64,000 bases of DNA from Paraburkholderia kirstenboschensis (GCF_904848585.1 NZ_CAJHCR010000005.1:62001-126000), one strand, 5' to 3'; counted from the stretch's first letter, positions 53,559-62,863 are shown. A program made the numbers and translations. Notes: generated by a model from the letters alone, not told the origin.

Positions 53559-55010
53559 GTGAACGAAGTAAGTATGTTGATCGGGGGCAAAGATTGTCCG
53601 GCCTCGGGCGGCGCCACCTTCGAGCGGATTGATCCCGTCACCGGCGGCGTGGCTTCGCGCGCGCCTGCCGCCACGCTCGCCGACGCGGATGCCGCTGTCG
53701 AAGCCGCCGCCGCCGCGTTTCCCGCGTGGTCCGCGCTACGGCCAACGGAGCGTCGTGCGCGCCTGCTGAAAGCCGCCGACATCATGGACGCGCGAGCCGG
53801 CGCGTTCATCGAATGCGGCATGGCCGAAACCGGCGCGATGGCCAACTGGTACGGCTTCAACGTGCATCTCGCAGCCAACATGCTGCGCGAAGCGGCGGCC
53901 ATGACCACACAGATCGACGGCAGCGTGATTCCGACTGACACGCCAGACAACATTGCCCTGGCGGTGCGCCAGCCGTGCGGCGTGGTGCTCGGCATAGCGC
54001 CGTGGAATGCGCCGGTGATTCTCGGCACGCGCGCAGTCGCGATGCCGCTCGCGTGCGGTAACACCGTCGTGCTAAAGGCATCGGAAGCCTGTCCGGCCGT
54101 ACACAGAATGATTGGCAGCGTGCTGCACGATGCGGGACTCGGCGACGGCGTCATCAACGTGGTGACGAACGCGCCGGACGACGCGCCCGCCATCGTCGAA
54201 CGGCTGATCGCGCATCCCGCCGTGCGTCGCGTGAACTTCACGGGTTCGACGCACGTGGGCCGCATCATCGCGATGCACGCGGCCAGGCATCTCAAGCCCG
54301 CGTTGCTTGAGCTCGGCGGCAAGGCACCCGTTCTCGTGCTTGAAGACGCGGATCTCGACGCGGCCGTCGACGCAATAGCGTTCGGCGCCTTCTTCAATCA
54401 AGGGCAGATCTGCATGTCGACGGAACGCGTGATCGCACATCGCAGCGTGGCCGATGCGCTCGTCGACAAGCTCGCCGAGAAAGCGCGCACACTGGTTGCC
54501 GGCGCACCCACCGCGCAGAGCGCCACGCTCGGCGCGATGGTCAGCGCACAAGCTGCGCTACGCGCAACGGCGCTCGTGCAGGACGCCCGCGAACACGGCG
54601 CGAAGATATTCGGCGGCGGCACGCTGGATGGCGCAATCATGCAGCCGACCATCGTCGACGGCGTTCTCCCGGTTATGAAGCTTTACGCCGAAGAATCGTT
54701 CGCGCCGGTGGTAACGGTGCTGCGCGTGGACACCGACGACGAAGCCGTGAAAGTGGCCAACGACAGCGAGTTCGGCTTGTCCGCCGCTGTCTTCAGCCGC
54801 GATATCGCACGCGCGATGAGCGTCGCGAAACGTGTGGAGTCGGGGATATGCCACATCAATGGACCGACCGTTCACGATGAAGCGCAGATGCCGTTCGGAG
54901 GCGTAAAGGGTAGCGGCTACGGCCGTTTCGGCAGCAAGGCGTCGATTGCCGAGTTCACGGACCTGCGTTGGATTACGATCCAGACGGGTCCGCGTCACTA
55001 TCCGATCTAG
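53559..55010 (+). CDS. vdh: Vanillin dehydrogenase (aldehyde dehydrogenase family)
   Basis: 483 residues from GTG 53559, with AAGGAG nine bases upstream. An ALDH with the catalytic Glu in LELGGKAP near residue 250, the nucleophilic Cys in NQGQIC near 284, and NFTGSTHVGR near 227. It belongs to the vanillin/salicylaldehyde dehydrogenase branch, oxidising vanillin to vanillate with NAD+. It lies 78 bases after ech. Vanillate demethylase genes are not in the window, so the next step must be encoded elsewhere. Confidence 0.9.
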   Translation: MNEVSMLIGGKDCPASGGATFERIDPVTGGVASRAPAATLADADAAVEAAAAAFPAWSALRPTERRARLLKAADIMDARAGAFIECGMAETGAMANWYGFNVHLAANMLREAAAMTTQIDGSVIPTDTPDNIALAVRQPCGVVLGIAPWNAPVILGTRAVAMPLACGNTVVLKASEACPAVHRMIGSVLHDAGLGDGVINVVTNAPDDAPAIVERLIAHPAVRRVNFTGSTHVGRIIAMHAARHLKPALLELGGKAPVLVLEDADLDAAVDAIAFGAFFNQGQICMSTERVIAHRSVADALVDKLAEKARTLVAGAPTAQSATLGAMVSAQAALRATALVQDAREHGAKIFGGGTLDGAIMQPTIVDGVLPVMKLYAEESFAPVVTVLRVDTDDEAVKVANDSEFGLSAAVFSRDIARAMSVAKRVESGICHINGPTVHDEAQMPFGGVKGSGYGRFGSKASIAEFTDLRWITIQTGPRHYPI

Positions 55011-55013
55011 CCC

Positions 55014-55099
55014 CCTCGATCTGGACGCCTCGATCCAGATTCCCCGGTCAGGACGCTCCGATCAGAACGCTTCGATCAGGAACGCCCCGATCTGACACG
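55014..55099. repeat. Six imperfect ~14-base tandem units between vdh and fcs
   Basis: Units of the form YCC-GATC-AGGACG recur six times with small changes (for example CCTCGATCTGGACG, CTCCGATCAGAACG, CCCCGATCTGACACG). They fill half of the 163-base gap and begin just after the vdh stop. Function unknown; they could be slippage products or a spacer element. Confidence 0.6.
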
Positions 55100-55173
55100 C
55101 ACGCCGTTTCAGCGGCATCATTCGAATCTCGCATGCTTCGCAGCAGACGAAGACGGCAGGAAGGAGACAATAA

Positions 55174-57063
55174 GTGAATTCGCAGCCGACGCAATCCAGT
55201 GTCGATAGAGAAACGCCCGTGCGCTATCGCGATGTGCGGATCGGTTCGGCGCCCGCACGCGTTCGCCGTGACGGCGACGTGTGGTACATGGAGTCCGCCG
55301 CGGTACCCGGCGCCTATCCGAAGCGCCTGACCGACCGGCTCGCGAGCGGCGCGCGTGCGCATCCGGACCGCTGGCTCGTCGCGCGCCGCGGCGCGGACGG
55401 GGAATGGCAAGGCATCAGCTACGCGCAAATGCTGCAGCATGCGCGTGCCATCGGCCAGGCGCTGCTCGAACGCAAGCTGTCGGCCGAGCGGCCCGTTGCG
55501 ATCCTCTCCGGCAACGATCTCGAACACATGATGATCGCGCTCGGCGCAATGTGGGCCGGCGTACCGTACGCGCCCATTTCGCCGGCGTATTCGCTCATTT
55601 CCAGCGATTTTGGCAAGCTGCGGCATGCGCTCGATGTGCTCACGCCCGGTCTCGTCTTCGCGACCGATGCCGCTGCATTCGCCGCTGCGATCGACACGAC
55701 CGTCGCGGCCGATGTTGAAGTCGTGACGTCCACGGGCTCCTGTGCACGCGCTGTGACGAACCTGTCGGCGCTGCTCGACACCACGCCCACAACGGTCGAT
55801 GCCGCGCATGAAGCGATCGACACGGACAGCATAGCCAAATTCCTCTTCACGTCAGGCTCGACGACGCTGCCCAAGGCCGTCCCTACGACGCATCGCATGC
55901 TATGCAGCAATCAGCAGATGCTGCGCGAAACGTTTCCCGAGTTCGCCGACGAGCCGCCGGTACTCGTCGACTGGCTGCCGTGGAATCACACGTTCGGCGG
56001 CAGTCACAACGCGGGCATCGCGCTCTATAACGGCGGCACGATTTATATCGATGACGGCAAGCCAGTCGGCAAGAAATTCGAAGAGACACTGCGCAATCTT
56101 CGCGAGATCGCCCCGACGATCTACTTCAATGTGCCCAAGGGCTGGGAAGAACTGACGAGCGCGCTTGAAACCGACGCAAAGCTGCGTGAAACGTTTTTCT
56201 CACGCGTGAAGGTGTATTTCTTTGCGGGAGCCGGACTCTCGCAAGCCGCGTGGGATCGCCTGCAGCAAGTTACGGAGCGCTTTTGCGGCGAGCGTATTCG
56301 CATCATGGCGGGTCTCGGCATGACGGAGACTTCGCCGTCGTGTCTCTTCACGACGCTGCCCGCAATGACCGCGGGTTATGTGGGCGTACCCGCGCCAGGC
56401 TGCGAAGTGAAGCTCGTGCCCATTGCGGACAAGCTGGAGGCGCGCTTTCGCGGCCCCCACGTCATGCGCGGCTATTGGCGAATGGACGGTGCAACCACCG
56501 CGAAATCGTTCGACGACGAAGGCTATTACTGCAGCGGCGACGCACTGAAATTCGTCGACCCGCAGCAGCCCGAACTGGGCTTGATGTTCGACGGCCGCAT
56601 TGCCGAAGACTTCAAGCTTAGCTCCGGCACTTTTGTCAGCGTGGGGCCGATGCGCGCGCGTGTCATTTCGGCCGGCGCGCCGTATGTGCAGGATGTGGTC
56701 GTCTCCGGCCTGAATTGCGACGACGTAGGCTTGCTCGTGTTCCCGCGACTCGACGACTGCCGGCGGCTCGCGCAACTGCCTTCGTCGGCGAGCGCGTCAG
56801 AGGTCGTGAGCGCGCCCGCCGTGCGGCAGTTCTTCGTCGAATTGCTCGATCGCCTCAATCGCGAGTCGACGGGCGGCGCGACCACGATCGCGCGGATGCG
56901 TCTGCTCGACGTCGCGCCGTCGCTCGATCTCGGTGAAATAACCGACAAAGGCTCGATCAACCAGCGCGCCGTGCTCACGCATCGCGCTGAACTCGTGCAA
57001 GCGCTGCATGACCCGCTCCAGCGGGATCGGGCCGTGATTTACGCGCCGCATGTCCGGACCTGA
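55174..57063 (+). CDS. fcs: Feruloyl-CoA synthetase
   Basis: 629 residues from GTG 55174, with AAGGAG about seven bases upstream. ANL-superfamily ligase: FTSGSTTLPKAVPTTH near residues 228-243, GLGMTETSP near 381, FRGPHVMRGYWR near 426 and TDKGSINQR near 590, where the Lys completes the adenylation site. The protein is longer than common AMP ligases, as feruloyl-CoA synthetases are. It activates ferulate and related hydroxycinnamates with ATP and CoA for Ech. It is the last gene of the ech-vdh-fcs unit. Confidence 0.92.
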   Translation: MNSQPTQSSVDRETPVRYRDVRIGSAPARVRRDGDVWYMESAAVPGAYPKRLTDRLASGARAHPDRWLVARRGADGEWQGISYAQMLQHARAIGQALLERKLSAERPVAILSGNDLEHMMIALGAMWAGVPYAPISPAYSLISSDFGKLRHALDVLTPGLVFATDAAAFAAAIDTTVAADVEVVTSTGSCARAVTNLSALLDTTPTTVDAAHEAIDTDSIAKFLFTSGSTTLPKAVPTTHRMLCSNQQMLRETFPEFADEPPVLVDWLPWNHTFGGSHNAGIALYNGGTIYIDDGKPVGKKFEETLRNLREIAPTIYFNVPKGWEELTSALETDAKLRETFFSRVKVYFFAGAGLSQAAWDRLQQVTERFCGERIRIMAGLGMTETSPSCLFTTLPAMTAGYVGVPAPGCEVKLVPIADKLEARFRGPHVMRGYWRMDGATTAKSFDDEGYYCSGDALKFVDPQQPELGLMFDGRIAEDFKLSSGTFVSVGPMRARVISAGAPYVQDVVVSGLNCDDVGLLVFPRLDDCRRLAQLPSSASASEVVSAPAVRQFFVELLDRLNRESTGGATTIARMRLLDVAPSLDLGEITDKGSINQRAVLTHRAELVQALHDPLQRDRAVIYAPHVRT

Positions 57064-57108
57064 AGCCTGGCAACGCGACGCGCGGGCCGCAACAAGCGGC
57101 CTGAGCGC

Positions 57109-57798
57109 TTACTTGCGGGCGGGCACGGGCGCGAGAACCTCGTGCGATCCGGCCGCGCGCTGCGCCGACTTGTGGACCATCGTGTACGCGTAGTCGACGC
57201 CCATGCCGTACGCGCCGGAATGCTCCTTGACGATGCCCATGACTGCGTCGTACGTCTCTTTGTGAGCCCAGTCGCGTTGCCATTCGAGCAGCACCTGTTG
57301 CCACGTCACCGGAACGACGCCAGCCTGGATCATGCGCTGCATCGAATACTCGTGCGCTTCCTTGGAGGTGCCGCCCGACGCGTCAGCCACCATGTAAATC
57401 TCGTAGTCGCCTTCGTCCATCGCGCACAGCGAGAAGGTGTTGTTGCAGACCTCGGTCCACAGACCCGCCACCACCACTTTCTTGCGGCCGTTGGCGGCGA
57501 GGGAGTCGCGAACCTTCTGGTCGTCCCACGAATTCATCGACGTGCGTTCAAGCACCTTGTGACCGGGAAACACGTCCAGCAACTCCGGGTACGTATAGCC
57601 GGAGAAGCTTTCCGATTCCACCGTCGTGATGGTGGTGGGAATGTTGAACACGCGCGCGGCCTTGGCAAGGCCGACCACGTTGTTCTTCAGCACCTGACGG
57701 TCGATCGACTGGACGCCGAAAGCCATTTGCGGCTGGTGATCGATAAAGATGATCTGCGAGTTCGCAGGCGTGAGGACTTGCAGTTTCGGATTAGCCAT
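57109..57798 (-). CDS. Isochorismatase-family hydrolase (YcaC-like)
   Basis: About 229 residues from ATG 57798. Cysteine-hydrolase triad of the isochorismatase/nicotinamidase fold: Asp in IFIDHQPQMAFGV near residue 20, a Lys in the central region, and Cys in VVVAGLWTEVCNN near 120. The closest pattern is the YcaC group of unknown substrate, and the N-terminal MANPKLQVLTPANSQ fits it. It converges on fcs with a 45-base gap and has no obvious role in ferulate breakdown. Confidence 0.85.
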   Translation of the reverse strand: MANPKLQVLTPANSQIIFIDHQPQMAFGVQSIDRQVLKNNVVGLAKAARVFNIPTTITTVESESFSGYTYPELLDVFPGHKVLERTSMNSWDDQKVRDSLAANGRKKVVVAGLWTEVCNNTFSLCAMDEGDYEIYMVADASGGTSKEAHEYSMQRMIQAGVVPVTWQQVLLEWQRDWAHKETYDAVMGIVKEHSGAYGMGVDYAYTMVHKSAQRAAGSHEVLAPVPARK

Positions 57799-58251
57799 GG
57801 CTTTGTACGTCCTAAGGGTCGATAAGGGTTTGCTGAACAGGGCAGGCATGCCGCACTCGCTTCAGAAGCGAGAAAAACTGGAATGCAGTCTATCGGCGGG
57901 CTTGCGCCGAGTCCTTGTCCTGGTCCTTAATCGTTCTTAAAAATAACAAACCGAAAGGAATCGACCTTAAGGACGAGCCCGCCTCAAGGTGCCGGCTTCC
58001 GGTCGGCCACATCCTTTCGATCCGAGACGTTCAAGCCCACGGCGGGCTTTCGCAGACGTCGCGATGCCCAGTGAATAGCGGCGGGTAAACCTCCAGACAG
58101 ACGGCCGCCTTCATGGGATTGGGCCAAAACACCTTCGTTTAGCGACGCTGCCGCTTACCGCGACTTCCGTACGTTAACCTCGCATTGTGATACATCGGGA
58201 CGCCTGGCCAGGCCCCCGATGTAGCGCGAATAACTTACGGGAATACGAAAA
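57799..58251. other. Intergenic region upstream of the glycan genes
   Basis: 453 bases between divergent genes, with no credible frame. It contains a small hairpin AAGCCC-ACGGC-GGGCTT (58033-58049) and a larger one at 58192-58222 just before the next gene. Confidence 0.45.
58192..58222 (+). promoter_or_regulatory. Strong hairpin in the leader of the glycan locus
   Basis: Outer arms ACATCGGG / CCCGATGT pair perfectly. Inside lies the perfect palindrome GCCTGGCCAGGC, separated by a 2/1-base internal loop. It ends 29 bases before the ATP-grasp start codon, without a T-run. It could be an RNA leader structure or a protein-binding dyad. Confidence 0.5.
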
Positions 58252-59268
58252 ATGACAACGACCGATTCAGTCCAGTTTCCGGGTGAATCCGGCGCCTCCG
58301 TGCCGCAACAGGAAGCGCCATCGCGCAGAAGTACTGCCCCACTGCGCCGGCAATCCACAATTCGCAAGATAAAAGAAGCGTCCAAGTCACTATTACCGGC
58401 GCCGCTGTTCCTGAGCCTGCTGCATCACAAGGAAATCGGCCGCTATCCGAACTTGCTGCGCCCTACTACCTTCAATGAGAAGATTTTGCGAAAAAGCCTG
58501 CGGCCCGATCCCTGGTTCGCAGAGTTGACCGACAAGCTTACAGTTAGAGACTATGTTGCGAGAAAGCTGGGAGACGAGCACGTCATACCGCTCCTCGCAG
58601 CGCCGGACACTTTTTCGAAAGAAGTATTCGATGCCCTGCCGGACTCGTTCGTGATGAAAGCCAATCACGGCAGCAGCTACGTCGAGGTGGTGAGAGACAA
58701 GTCCACACGCTCTTTCGAAGAACTGCGAGAACTCGCCGATCACTGGTTGACACTCGACTTCTACAAGATCGCGCGCGAAAAACACTATCGCCAGATCAAG
58801 CCAAGCATTTTCTTCGAGCATCTGTTGCTTGACAAGAGCGGCCAGATTCCCGCCGACTACAAACTGCACTGCTTCGGCGGCCGAAGTGGAAGACCTGTCA
58901 TTTATATTCTGGTGATCTCGGACAGGTTCGGCTCGAACACGCATGGCGACATATACGACGTGAACTGGAACCATCTGGACATGGCGATTGGTGCCTACAA
59001 ACCGAGTGAAGAGCCGTCGCCCCGTCCAGAGAACCTGGAAGCCATTCTGGACGCTGCCACGAAGCTATGCAGCGATTTCGACTATGTTCGCGTGGACCTG
59101 TATGCGCCAGATAACGAGATCTACTTCGGCGAATTGACGTTTACGCCGGGTGCGGGCGTACTGCCTTTCACGCCTGACAGTGTCGACTACGAGTGGGGAA
59201 AACTCGTGCCAGACGCGTTCCTTTCCGCAAGACCGCCTTTACCGATACCGCCGACGCAACCCGCGTAA
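58252..59268 (+). CDS. TupA-like ATP-grasp protein (surface glycan synthesis)
   Basis: 338 residues. After a polar 40-residue N-terminus the core shows LRPTTFNEKILRKSLRPDPWF, YVARKLGDEHVIPLLA, FVMKANHGSSYVEVVRDK and late VDLYAPDNEIYFGELTFTPGAG. This is the pattern of TupA-like ATP-grasp proteins encoded in polysaccharide and teichuronopeptide loci, where they are thought to form amide or ester bonds to sugars. No signal peptide. The DNA is visibly less GC-rich than its neighbours, as is common for horizontally acquired surface-glycan genes. A glycosyltransferase and an acyltransferase follow. Confidence 0.82.
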   Translation: MTTTDSVQFPGESGASVPQQEAPSRRSTAPLRRQSTIRKIKEASKSLLPAPLFLSLLHHKEIGRYPNLLRPTTFNEKILRKSLRPDPWFAELTDKLTVRDYVARKLGDEHVIPLLAAPDTFSKEVFDALPDSFVMKANHGSSYVEVVRDKSTRSFEELRELADHWLTLDFYKIAREKHYRQIKPSIFFEHLLLDKSGQIPADYKLHCFGGRSGRPVIYILVISDRFGSNTHGDIYDVNWNHLDMAIGAYKPSEEPSPRPENLEAILDAATKLCSDFDYVRVDLYAPDNEIYFGELTFTPGAGVLPFTPDSVDYEWGKLVPDAFLSARPPLPIPPTQPA

Positions 59269-59271
59269 CGT

Positions 59272-59291
59272 TTGCCGATTTCTTTCGGCAA
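59272..59291 (+). terminator. Hairpin after the ATP-grasp gene
   Basis: TTGCCGA-TTTCTT-TCGGCAA, starting three bases after the stop codon, followed by GTTTGTC. It is a perfect 7-bp stem with a weak U-tract, so a terminator or transcript-stabilising stem is possible. Confidence 0.4.
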
Positions 59292-59529
59292 GTTTGTCGC
59301 GTGACGCGCGCCGCACGAGGGCATGTTCCCCGCTTTACCGAAGCCCAAGTGAGCCGCGTCGAGTTGTGTTATCGACCGCACATATCGCATTACGGTCCGT
59401 TGGCGGGGCAGCGAACGGAAAGGTAAATTGCTTTGTGCTGGCTCCAGAGAGGCCAACGCGAGCGGAACACAAGGCGGACGTTGTCGCCGGTACGCTACGC
59501 TCCCGGTTCATGACAGGTGGTGAATAAAT

Positions 59530-60531
59530 ATGCAAAACGTGACGATCGTCATCTGCAATTACAACTATGGCCGCTTCCTCGCCAAGGCAATCAACTCAGC
59601 CCTCGAGCAGGATTATCCGGCCACTCAGGTGCTCGTCATCGACGACGGATCAACAGACGGCTCACGCGAAATCATAGAAAGTTACGGCGGTCGCGTCAAA
59701 GCGCTTTACAAGCAGAACGGCGGCCAGGTGTCCGCCTATAACGATGCGGTGAACATGCTGGAGACGGAATTCGTCATCCTGCTCGACTCCGACGATCTGC
59801 TGTATGCTCACGCGGTGTCGAACGTCATGCGTGTGTTCGAAAGCGGCAACTTCGTCAAGGTCCAGTTCCGGCTCGACGTCATAGATCCCGCGGGCAAGCC
59901 TTCGGGCACGTACGTACCGCACTCCGCGGCTCCCAGTGACTGCGGCAGCCCTTTGCGCCAGGGCTGGTTGTATCCGTCGCCACCGGCGTCGGGCAACGCT
60001 TACCGGACAAGCGCACTAAAGAAGATATTTCCCGTTCCGGAGGCCGACATCAATCGTTACGGGGCGGACTTCTATGCGATCTATGGGGTCGCCTTGTTAG
60101 GAGCCGTGGCAACGATTCCGGAATCGCTCGGCGCTTACCGCGTGCACCGCACCGAAAATTCGGGGATCGATTTCGCAAACTCTGAAAGCAACGACAAAGC
60201 TCCCAAGGCGCTGACGAAACGCTGGGCCATTCTGCGGCAAATGGCGCGCGCGCGTTTAGGCATCGAACTTCCGCTGTCGTTTCATGACTTCTCGCTTGAG
60301 AAGGCCCACTTCTGTTCTGCCGTTTATCAGGCGCCGTTCACAAAACGTTGGCGGTGGGTCAGCCGGCAATCGCACAGTTACTTTCGCTCTATCGTGGGGA
60401 ACCCGTTCTGGAGCTACAAGAAAAAGATTGGCACGCTCGCTTTGTCTAGTCTCTGTTTGCTGCCTTTCTCGGCGCTCTCGGATTTCGCCGTTCGTTACAT
60501 TGCGAATCCTCTTGCCCGGCGTCGCTTTTAG
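59530..60531 (+). CDS. Family 2 glycosyltransferase
   Basis: 333 residues. GT-A fold: VTIVICNYNYGRFLAKAINSALEQDYPATQVLVIDDGSTDGS at residues 4-45, then LLDSDDLLY near 86-94 with the metal-binding DxD (DSD). Near residue 200 EAYRVHR-like GAYRVHRTENSG is typical of GT2 proteins of cell-surface glycans. A C-terminal hydrophobic stretch (IGTLALSSLCLLPFSALSDFAV) may bind the membrane. It transfers a sugar from a nucleotide donor to a glycan or lipid acceptor. It is separated by 261 bases from the ATP-grasp gene. Confidence 0.9.
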   Translation: MQNVTIVICNYNYGRFLAKAINSALEQDYPATQVLVIDDGSTDGSREIIESYGGRVKALYKQNGGQVSAYNDAVNMLETEFVILLDSDDLLYAHAVSNVMRVFESGNFVKVQFRLDVIDPAGKPSGTYVPHSAAPSDCGSPLRQGWLYPSPPASGNAYRTSALKKIFPVPEADINRYGADFYAIYGVALLGAVATIPESLGAYRVHRTENSGIDFANSESNDKAPKALTKRWAILRQMARARLGIELPLSFHDFSLEKAHFCSAVYQAPFTKRWRWVSRQSHSYFRSIVGNPFWSYKKKIGTLALSSLCLLPFSALSDFAVRYIANPLARRRF

Positions 60532-60625
60532 TCATCCGAAGCAAGTTGAATCGTCGTTTGTAGTTCGTTTCAGTCTTTAAAGTGTGCTCGGTGCCTCGCA
60601 TCAAATGCCAGCGCAACAATCTTGC

Positions 60626-61861
60626 ATGGACGTGATGATGAACAAGTTCGTTGGCCTGGATGTACTGCGTTTCGGTCTGGCCGTGTATCTGATGGTGTTT
60701 CACTCGATACATCAGTATCCGCAGTACGTGACGCTTCCGTTCGTCGAGTTGGTCAATCTGGGCGGGTTTGCCACCAGTTCGTTCTTCATCCTGTCGGGCT
60801 TCATTCTGGCCCACGTCTACTTCGGGCGGACCACCGAGTTGCGAGGCGGCACACGTGAGTTCTTCGTGAAGCGCCTTTCCAATCTTTACCCAGTGCACCT
60901 GGTCGCGCTTGTACTGTTGCTTCTCGTTTCGGCGGCAGGCACCCGCGGATATAACCATTTCGCGCTCATGTCCCTCGACGATTCCGAGCAGTTAGTCACG
61001 CTCGGCCCCACCGAGACCGCAATCCATTTCGTGCTGAACCTGTTCCTTGTGCAGGTATGGTATCCGCTATACGGGTCGGTTAATCCGGCCTCGTGGTCGC
61101 TTGCGACATTGTTGTTCTTCTATCTCGCGTTTCCGTTCTTCGCACCGCGGCTTCTGAAAGCGCGGAACAAATACCGGCTTTTGCTGATCTTGTGGGTGCT
61201 TTACCTCATCCCGCCTGCGCTTGCCACGGCGATGCACTGGTACGGTCCCGCCGCGGTTGGTATCGTCACTCGCAATCCGCTGCTGCGACTGCCCGAATTC
61301 CTGGTTGGTATCGTCGTGTATGGACTGTTTCGCGAGGGACATCTGAACCAGATTCACCGCAGCGGCATGAAGCTCGCCGCGGCGTTGTTCGTATTCGCAA
61401 GCTCGTTCGCAGCCGCTGCGTGGCTCGAGTCGCATGGGTCAATCGAAACCCGCTATCTCGTTCATAACGGCGCATTGATGCCTGCGGAGGTGTTGCTCGT
61501 CGCTGTATTCGCCGGCATCTCGATTCCTTCCAGGTTCGCGGCGCTATCTACCCGCCTCGGCAACTCGGCGCTCTCGCTCTTTGCCATTCATGGGCCGATC
61601 TTCCTCATCATGATAAAGGTGCTGAAACTGCTTTCCATCGGGAAATCGCCCCTATGGTGCGCTTCACACTTTTCCGAGTGCGTCGCGGCTTCGAAAGAAG
61701 TCATTCCCAGTATGGCGACTTATCCGCTCTATCTGATCGCAACGGTGATTGTGGCCGTGTATTTCCAGGAGCGGCTGGTCGCTCCGTTAAGGGACTGGAT
61801 TCGCAGTCGGTTCCTCAGAGCGAGGACGAGGGCGCCCGCGGCAGAGCCGGGAAGTGTTTGA
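60626..61861 (+). CDS. Acyltransferase family 3 (OafA/YrhL-like) membrane protein
   Basis: About 411 residues. The start is uncertain: ATG 60626, 60635 and 60638 lie close together without a clear ribosome site. The opening LDVLRFGLAVYLMVFHS has the Arg of the family's first segment and a His in MVFHS. GFATSSFFILSGFILAHVY and FFVKRLSNLYPVHLVAL are typical of the family. About ten membrane segments follow, and a late SLFAIHGPIFLIMIK. These proteins O-acetylate surface polysaccharides. It follows the glycosyltransferase on the same strand, completing a three-gene glycan cassette. Confidence 0.87.
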   Translation: MDVMMNKFVGLDVLRFGLAVYLMVFHSIHQYPQYVTLPFVELVNLGGFATSSFFILSGFILAHVYFGRTTELRGGTREFFVKRLSNLYPVHLVALVLLLLVSAAGTRGYNHFALMSLDDSEQLVTLGPTETAIHFVLNLFLVQVWYPLYGSVNPASWSLATLLFFYLAFPFFAPRLLKARNKYRLLLILWVLYLIPPALATAMHWYGPAAVGIVTRNPLLRLPEFLVGIVVYGLFREGHLNQIHRSGMKLAAALFVFASSFAAAAWLESHGSIETRYLVHNGALMPAEVLLVAVFAGISIPSRFAALSTRLGNSALSLFAIHGPIFLIMIKVLKLLSIGKSPLWCASHFSECVAASKEVIPSMATYPLYLIATVIVAVYFQERLVAPLRDWIRSRFLRARTRAPAAEPGSV

Positions 61862-61917
61862 GGATTTCCGCCGCCGTGAGGCGGCTCAGCGCAAGGCGGT
61901 CGCCTTCAGAAGCACGT

Positions 61918-62769
61918 TTAGAAGCTCACAAACGAATGCACGAGCCGATTGAAGGCTCCGGCGTTCGACACATTCATTCCGTGCGACGCGCCCGCAATGG
62001 TCTGCTTGTCCGCGTAGTCGATCCAGTCCGCGAGTTTTTCGACGTTGTTGCGGAACATGCGAGGGCTGCGTTGCCCTTCGATCAGCAGCGTTCTGCATTT
62101 CACACCGCGTGCCGCGTCGCGTGAATATGCGGGCAACGGATCGCGTAGCTGTTTCGGCAAGGTGGCCGCGTTGTCCGTGGCCATGGTGCGAAAGGCGGTA
62201 GAACTTTTGCGCCATGAGCCCGGCGCGCTGACCGAGTCGACGAACAGTTCAAGACCCGCGTCGATCTCGCCTGCTTCTATCAACTCAGCAACGCGCGCGC
62301 GCAGCGCGTTCGTCGCCGTCGGAAGCGACGCGTCGGGCATGCCGTCTATCTGTAGCGGACCGCCCGGGTCCGCAAGCGTAAGCGTCTTCACGAGTCGCGG
62401 GTACTCGCGCGCCACGTTGAATGCGACGCAACCGCCGCGCGAATGGCCAACCAGATGCACAGGCGCGATGTCGAGCGCCTCGATGAATTCGGCCAGTTCG
62501 GCAACATGCGTCTGCCAGCCGAACTCGCCCTGTATGCACGCCTCGGCTGCGGGCCAGTAGTGGCTCAGGCTTACCGAGATGCAGCGGAAATGCTCGGAAA
62601 GCGCCGCTGTCTGTGCACTCCAGTAGCGGTAGTCGCACAGCGACCCATGCACGAAGACGAGCGGCTCACCCGTTCCGCACTCGACGTACGGCACGCAAAT
62701 GCCCGATGCGATAGTCGCAAACGAGAGTTCGGGCACGGCAAGCAGGGAGAAATCGGTTCGGGCGTTCAT
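61918..62769 (-). CDS. Alpha/beta hydrolase
   Basis: 283 residues. VFVHGSLCDYRYW oxyanion region near 39-51, nucleophile elbow GHSRGG near 110-115, and the late His in AGASHGMNV near residue 265. It is a cytoplasmic esterase or C-C/lactone hydrolase of the general type; the substrate is not evident. It is divergent from the LysR gene at 62864 across 94 bases that contain inverted repeats, so LysR control is likely. Confidence 0.85.
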   Translation of the reverse strand: MNARTDFSLLAVPELSFATIASGICVPYVECGTGEPLVFVHGSLCDYRYWSAQTAALSEHFRCISVSLSHYWPAAEACIQGEFGWQTHVAELAEFIEALDIAPVHLVGHSRGGCVAFNVAREYPRLVKTLTLADPGGPLQIDGMPDASLPTATNALRARVAELIEAGEIDAGLELFVDSVSAPGSWRKSSTAFRTMATDNAATLPKQLRDPLPAYSRDAARGVKCRTLLIEGQRSPRMFRNNVEKLADWIDYADKQTIAGASHGMNVSNAGAFNRLVHSFVSF

Positions 62770-62812
62770 ACACTGGCTCCTTTGCCTGCACTATGCCGCA
62801 CGTCAACATTTA

Positions 62813-62852
62813 AGAAAATCGCGTAATATTGATGGAATCCATCTGATTTTCT
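62813..62852. promoter_or_regulatory. Inverted repeats in the hydrolase/LysR divergon
   Basis: Arms AGAAAATC (62813-62820) and GATTTTCT (62845-62852) enclose the perfect dyad GATGGA-A-TCCATC (62831-62843). The region lies 12 bases before the LysR start and 44 from the hydrolase start, a position that fits LysR autoregulation and divergent activation. Confidence 0.5.
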
Positions 62853-62863
62853 GATACCAAACC

